Shown here piece by piece: positions 59,240 to 64,000 of a stretch of DNA of 64,000 bases. Position 1 is the first letter of the stretch, and every line of letters begins with the position of its first letter. The position numbers and the translations under genes were made by a program. The notes beneath the pieces are model-generated. The model did no database searches, was not told the DNA's origin, and saw nothing but the letters and a program-made list of their open reading frames with translations. Source of the stretch: Panopea generosa (lineage: Eukaryota; Mollusca; Bivalvia; Adapedonta; Hiatellidae); the NCBI GenBank assembly GCA_029582155.1, contig CM055897.1, positions 91,339,829-91,403,828 on the forward strand. The letters run 5' to 3'.

Positions 59240-59425
59240 TAAAGCCTGAAGGCATTGTCTGAGCTCTCACACTGGAGTATCATGCCTCAGGCACCAATGG
59301 TATGATACCCCATTCAGTCTTATAATACCAACACCAACCAGACCTACACTATCTTCTTAACGCTGAGTGCCAAGCAAAGAAGCTACTTGTACCATGGTAT
59401 GACTGGGTCAGGGCTTGAGACCCCC
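59240..59425 (-). mobile_element. tRNA-derived SINE (third family), diverged, minus
   Basis: Shares ctcacactggagtatcatgc, atggtatgataccccattca and ctacttgtaccatg with the other two copies, in the same orientation. Head mostly lost (gggcttgagacccccaatc). Confidence 0.75.
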
Positions 59426-59699
59426 AATCATCCAGGCTACTGTCTTATTACTAGTATTGAGTACAGAATGTAATTAAGCAAAACTTCAGTTATTCTTTTG
59501 TTGTTAATATAAGTTATTATTACCAAGAGAACACAAGAAATTTATGCCACCAGTAAGTGACAAATGACTCCCACAGTGTTCTTATAGGAATTACTAATAA
59601 AAAAGTTTATCTTGTAGAAATGTCAATATTGTGATCAATGAAAATACATTTTCATAAACCCCTTACATAATGAAGGCAACATGATTTTACTTATTTGAT

Positions 59700-60200
59700 C
59701 CACAACCTATTAATGTGACATTGACCTTTGTGGCATGGACCCGATTGTTGTGTATGACACACCTTATTATTGTTTAACATGTGAAACATTACTTAACCTG
59801 GATCAATGCCATTTTCAACACATTGGTGATTATGTTCTTTCTAGACTAGGAGGAAAACTTCAGAATAAATCTGTATATAGCCACCATTCTTCCACCAAGT
59901 TAACTGGCAAACTTTTGAAAGTGAGTCTTCTCAGTGGTGAGAGGTTAAAGATCTTGAGGCCAGGATACTTCAGAAGTTACACCAAGATTTCCTGATTTTT
60001 GTTTTAGCCATGACATGATTTAGACCTTTGACCTCCAGTTATGACTTGATCTTGGAATTGATTTTTTTGCATGACAAACCTTCTCTTTGTGCTTAACATT
60101 CATGACATCTCCTCTGAAAGTACTTTTGAAATTATAGCCTTTGGAAGGACGGATGAATCATGCACTTACTATATACTCCTGAAGTCTCTTGAAAAGTACA
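59700..60200 (+). repeat. decayed interspersed repeat region
   Basis: Repeated gacctttg phrases (59,724, 60,024), and the segment at 59,845-59,990 matches 55,155-55,345. Short open frames here (59,735-59,995) come from the repeat. Confidence 0.45.
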
Positions 60201-60201
60201 A

Positions 60202-60607
60202 TAAGAGGCCCACTGGTCTAAACGGTCACCTGATTATCCAAAAAACATTCATATATTAAGTCTTTTCAGTCATAAAAAAATAATATTTTTGTCATTGCTC
60301 TTATATAGATCTAGTAAAGTAGGCCCCACCGCCAGGGCCAAACCGTGAGACCCTGGGACATGCAATTCACAATTTTTATAATGGACCTATATATACGTCC
60401 ATAATCATGCTCACCCGCCCCCAAGGCCATGGGAACCATGCAATTCACAATTTTGATTCACCCTTAGGAGTCCTAGGAAGCTGCTTACATTTCATTAGGA
60501 TAAAGCTTACAGTTTATTAAAAGTCGAAATTGTTTACAGACGCACGACGACGGACAAAAGGCGATTGCTAAAGGTCCCTTGAGACAAAGTCTCAGGTGAC
60601 CTAAAAA
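60202..60607. repeat. interspersed repeat with aagaggcccactgg / caggtgacct ends
   Basis: Starts aagaggcccactggtctaaa, cggtcacctgatt. Ends gacgcacgacgacggacaaa, aggcgattgctaaaggtccc, ttgagacaaagtctcaggtg. The end forms a short stem (gagacaaagtctc) and its tcacctga complement is at the left. Typical of bivalve short non-coding repeats. Confidence 0.6.
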
Positions 60608-60796
60608 TGTAGAAAGATAAAAAGAAAGAGGTAATATTATAGGAAAAAAACTTTTTCACAAAACATATATCTTCTTACTAATTTTGCTTGTTCTATTATT
60701 AATGGCTATACTATATAACGTGTGTATTAAAAAGTTGGACAAGATAAAGGGATAGTAACAACAATCAAGGTTTTGTCTTGTTTACAATAGTCTCAC

Positions 60797-60826
60797 CTCA
60801 CTGGATCATCATAACCATCATATGCT
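60797..60826 (-). CDS. 30-nt micro-exon of the minus-strand gene
   Basis: On the minus strand gtgtttcag precedes 30 bases that end with GTGAG, followed by gtgaga. With phase carried over, it encodes (x)AYDGYDDPV and the first two bases of Arg, completed by the A that opens the exon at 56,792. YDGYDD echoes GYDD in the next exon. Using the alternative donor five bases earlier would create a stop, which favours this boundary. Upstream exons must lie right of here, probably beyond the window. Confidence 0.65.
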
Positions 60827-62089
60827 CTGAAACACAACAACATGGGAGCTCATATACACTGTACAATATATGGTCCCAATGAAATAGAAGCAATACTGAC
60901 TGCTCCATCAGCATCAACATAAATTATGATATAATTGGTGTACTGTACATGCATATTATAAACATGTGCTTATTGGTAAAGGATAAAGTACAAAATGACT
61001 AAACAGAAATGTAACCTTTCAAAGTGTTGTTCAGTGAAACTGGGGCTAAACCCTTAATTATATTCCATAGTTGGACTAATACATGTACATGTTTGAAAGC
61101 CATTCTTATTTCCACAAATAAGAACACTTGATGATAATAGTTCCATATAGTATTATATTCATAGGTGTAACAATTGATTTGATGTGTGAACAAGTGTTAT
61201 TCAACATTGCCACGTGCACCTTTAAGTGAACATGCGTTGTAGGAGTGGTGCATTTATAGCCTTAATTCAAATATTAGAAATTGCACCCCCATCTCCCCAC
61301 CCCTACTTCCTCATACAAATGTGAAAATATTCTTGAATGTTATTGTTAGTGTTCAACTGGCAATTTTAGGGCTGTTGATGGGTTGCAAGAAAAACTGCAA
61401 TAGTACTCAAAACAAAGTGGATAGGCTTCGAGGCATCACGTGATCATTTGGAGCAAGTTTTCAAAACATGATGGCTGGTTGTAGTAAAAATGCACATGCA
61501 TGACTTTTCATTGGAAAATAAGAAAGGCCTCGACTCGGCAATATCACTGAACCTGAATGCAAAAGGTATATATGCATAACCCTTCACAAGTGAATTGATG
61601 GTTAAAAGAAGAAGTATGGACTGACAAGATTTTTCATTCCAACATCGAAAAAGGATGTTACTCGCTGGAAATCACCCAACCAGGATGCAAGATGGTTCTA
61701 CCTCTCAAAAAATTTCATTGAAATGTGAATGTTGTTTCAAGAGAAGAAAAGCAGGCAAGATTTTTATTTCAAGAATGCAAAATTGAATCACTAAATGTTG
61801 TGGGCATATTGAGGGAGTAAAATCCAACAGACTGGAAAAGATAACTTTCCTTTTCCATCTTCCAGATCTGTACTTCTGCATATGGACCCCAGTATCATTT
61901 GTTACATATTTGAAACTAGTTACGTTGACTTGAATGCCTCACTACTGATCAGAAACCGTTTTTATCAAAATCAAGAAAATATCGATGGAACCGATGAATG
62001 CTCCCCAAAGTGAGTGTTGCCGTACCATATGGTTATGATATTGAACGGGGGAAGTAACTGAGAATTCTAAAGAGAAGTCAATACATTAT
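60827..62089. other. probable intron or intergenic sequence
   Basis: No further exon of the minus-strand gene recognised. No repeat identified. Confidence 0.4.
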
Positions 62090-63025
62090 CAGTGCCCCAG
62101 ATAAGATGTGTTTTTGCGTCATTTACGCTACAAATAAGCTAATTACCGCATGATAATTATTTTCAATGCATGGCAAAACGCACGTTATTTTAGATATACG
62201 CAAAGGTTGAAAACAACCAGCGTAAAATAAAATTCTAAATACTACTTTCACTTTGATGTAAACTTCCGTGAAACGGCGACTGGTTTGCAAAAAATGATTT
62301 TTTTAATCGTAAATACAGTTATTTAATTATAATTGCACAGTAACTCAGTCTATTTTTCACTTAAAAGCTTGACGAACATAATGCATGTGGAAAATTGAGC
62401 GCTTTTACGATCATGAAAAAATTGTTTTGAAACAGTAGAAGACACTTGAAAGTTTCTTTTCTTTAAAAGAACCAATACAAAGTACAGATATCTCTACAAA
62501 ATATATTGTTAAACAAATTATAGATGACATTATAAGTACAGTCATCAAAGGCAAAAAGGCACACGTTTCTTGCACGAAAGGAACGGCGGAGGCATGGCGA
62601 ATCTCTTTCCCTTGGCTTAAAATTGAAACTGCCGATGGTTCAACAATCTTTAGATGTGCAGTATGTACAAAGCACAAGGGCTTGAGTGTTGGGTCAAATG
62701 TTGGTGCCCAGATTATTCAGAAATCGGCCATTGATAGGTATCTAATTTGACTGCAGGATACAATTTTGAATACATTTCTCTCTTATCTGATTTATTTTGG
62801 AATGTTGTGGTGTGAGCTTTGGTATTGGTAAAAGGCCATGAAAGAAGGGTTAAATGTGTGTATATTCTACGCTGTTGTTTCACATATTTATCAATACGGT
62901 ACCCCTTCAAATTTAAGATTATGCCAATTTACCCCCAAGCTTTAAAAAATGGAGGTAAACTACTTCCATGATTTCAGAACTGGGGGTAAATTACCCCCAT
63001 GCCAAAAAAATTATCTGGGGCACTG
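62090..63025 (+). mobile_element. hAT-type element carrying a transposase N-terminal exon
   Basis: Terminal inverted repeats cagtgccccagataa and ttatctggggcactg (15 bp perfect). The flanking acattat is duplicated (62,083-62,089 and 63,026-63,032), 7 bp clear and possibly 8. Length 936 bp. It carries the plus-strand exon at 62,439-62,737. The right subterminal region has a self-complementary ttacccccat/aatggaggtaa-type segment. Confidence 0.85.
62439..62737 (+). pseudogene. BED/TTF-type zinc-finger exon of a hAT transposase
   Basis: Open frame from an AG acceptor (acagtag at 62,438) to a donor (ATAG|gtatct at 62,738). It starts KTLESFFSLKEP, a TLxxFF segment like a PCNA-interacting motif, then reads EAWRISFPWLKIETADGSTI and FRCAVCTKHKGLS, the first Zn-binding Cys pair and His. 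It ends in IIQKSAIDR. This is the usual N-terminal layout of hAT-like and ZMYM/KIAA1586-like proteins: basic start, W-x-x-x-F-P-W-L, then CxxC. No catalytic or dimerisation region follows before the terminal repeat, so the element is truncated. Confidence 0.65.
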
Positions 63026-63069
63026 ACATTATGTTTATTTCGTGATATAATGCATTGTACAGCATACTT

Positions 63070-63545
63070 TGAAATAGGTCATTATGATGCATCCTAGCAA
63101 GTTTAATAAAATTCCAACATGGGGTTGTATAGAAATAGCGCAGACAAGAATTTGGTTACAGACTCCATTAAAGGACCATAACTCCATGAAAAATCATCAA
63201 ACAGGAACACAAAGACAATATGCGCATCTCCACTTGGTAGTGATGCATACTAGCAAGTTTCATAAAATTCCAACATGGGGTTGTAGAGAAAAAGCGCGGA
63301 CAAGAATTTAGTCAAGACATAATCAAAGGGCCACAACTCTGTGAAAAATCATTGAACCGGAACACAAAGACAATATGCACATCTGCACTTGGTAATGATG
63401 CATCGTAGCAAGTTTCATAAAATTCCAACCAGAGGTTGTAGAGAAATAGCCCGGACAAGAACTTGGGGACAGACGGACGCACGCACAAGTGGCGACTCAA
63501 TGCTTCCCCTCTTTGGGGGGGGGGGGGGGGGGGGGGGGGGGGCAT
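63070..63545 (+). repeat. tandem-core element, ~155-bp unit, about 2.6 units
   Basis: Units at about 63,082, 63,236 and 63,391: gatgcat-ctagcaagttt, cataaaattccaacatgggg, ttgtagagaaatagc, gcggacaagaattt, aacacaaagacaatatgc. The end has gacagacggacgcacgcaca, atgcttcccc and a run of about 30 G, then gcataaa. Confidence 0.85.
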
Positions 63546-64000
63546 AAAAAATAAGCAGAAAAAGGCCTTAACTCCTGAACAATTTTATTTACGCTGACAA
63601 ATAGTGAAATTCATCTGTATTCTACAATTGTACAGGTATACACAAAATATTAATAAAATAAATTAGCATTTTAAGAAATTATTGATTGGAAACCAATATT
63701 TTACCGAACGCATGGACAGAGGTATCACTTTGAATGGTGTGGGAGAAGAAAGGTGTGGGCATAAAAAAAATAACTTCATTTCTCTTAATAATAACATTCT
63801 ATTTAACAAAACTATGTAGCCATTGTAGACATGTGATGCTTTTTCTAGAATGCATTGATCTTTCTGCATGTATGACGCCATAACAATTCAATATTAAACA
63901 GCTTACAAAAATATTTATGTCACAAAATTCATACAAAAATACATTTACTTTCTATTATCTGAACAATAATCTGGTCTGATATTTTACCACACAAGACTGA
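63546..64000. other. no feature recognised
   Basis: AT-rich right edge. Exons of the minus-strand gene may lie just beyond. Confidence 0.35.

Noticed and set aside
59735..59995. Plus-strand frame of 86 codons
   Set aside because: Lies in an interspersed repeat with a second copy at 55,155; no protein motif.
63514..63543. G-quadruplex or regulatory poly-G
   Set aside because: A run of about 30 G at the end of a tandem-core repeat; likely low-complexity expansion or assembly uncertainty rather than a functional site.

Overview
This is an AT-rich animal nuclear sequence with no bacterial-style gene packing. Spliced coding pieces are rare. Most of the window is transposable elements, tandem repeats and short interspersed repeats of kinds common in bivalve mollusc genomes: tRNA-derived SINEs, CR1- and Tx1-like LINEs, Tc1/mariner and hAT remnants, and short tandem-core elements with C-rich/G-rich ends. 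A marine bivalve or related mollusc is the best guess. That is inferred from repeat style, and no species is claimed.

Bases 1-29,600 form a local tandem segmental duplication. The ordered blocks alpha, beta, gamma, delta, satellite, epsilon, zeta occur in full at the left (262 to about 22,090) and again at the right (about 24,000-29,600). A shortened copy (22,250-23,960) lies between them. The left copy is swollen by a Tx1-like LINE (3,950-5,690), a 180-bp tandem-core repeat (6,040-6,840), a CR1-like LINE (7,380-10,190), a 3.2-kb satellite array (14,921-18,110), a SINE and a deleted Tc1 element. The right copy has a single satellite monomer at the matching place. The blocks carry small exon-like pieces on the minus strand (alpha, gamma and alternative first exons). 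They look like a small gene family whose copies are partly intact and partly decayed. A remote resemblance to proteasome assembly chaperone 4 is offered only as a weak hypothesis.

Bases 29,900-38,000 hold two more minus-strand LINEs. One is nearly complete in its second ORF (34,880-37,880). Between them lie two fold-back elements (31,184-31,356 and 31,420-31,570).

Bases 38,000-54,000 are a mosaic of tandem repeats, SINEs and insertions. Several insertions sit inside tandem repeats, so the empty target site can be read from neighbouring repeat units. These include a TTAA-flanked fold-back (47,975-48,465), a hAT-like element (52,028-53,422) and a SINE-like insertion (51,343-51,762).

Bases 54,000-64,000 contain the most convincing host gene. 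It has a last exon at 56,492-56,792 and a 30-nt exon at 60,797-60,826 on the minus strand, encoding a low-complexity Tyr/Ser/Arg/Pro/Gly-rich C-terminus. The earlier exons probably lie beyond the right edge. A decayed mariner and a SINE lie in its intron. To its right is a hAT-type element (62,090-63,025) carrying a zinc-finger (BED-like) transposase exon, then another tandem-core element.
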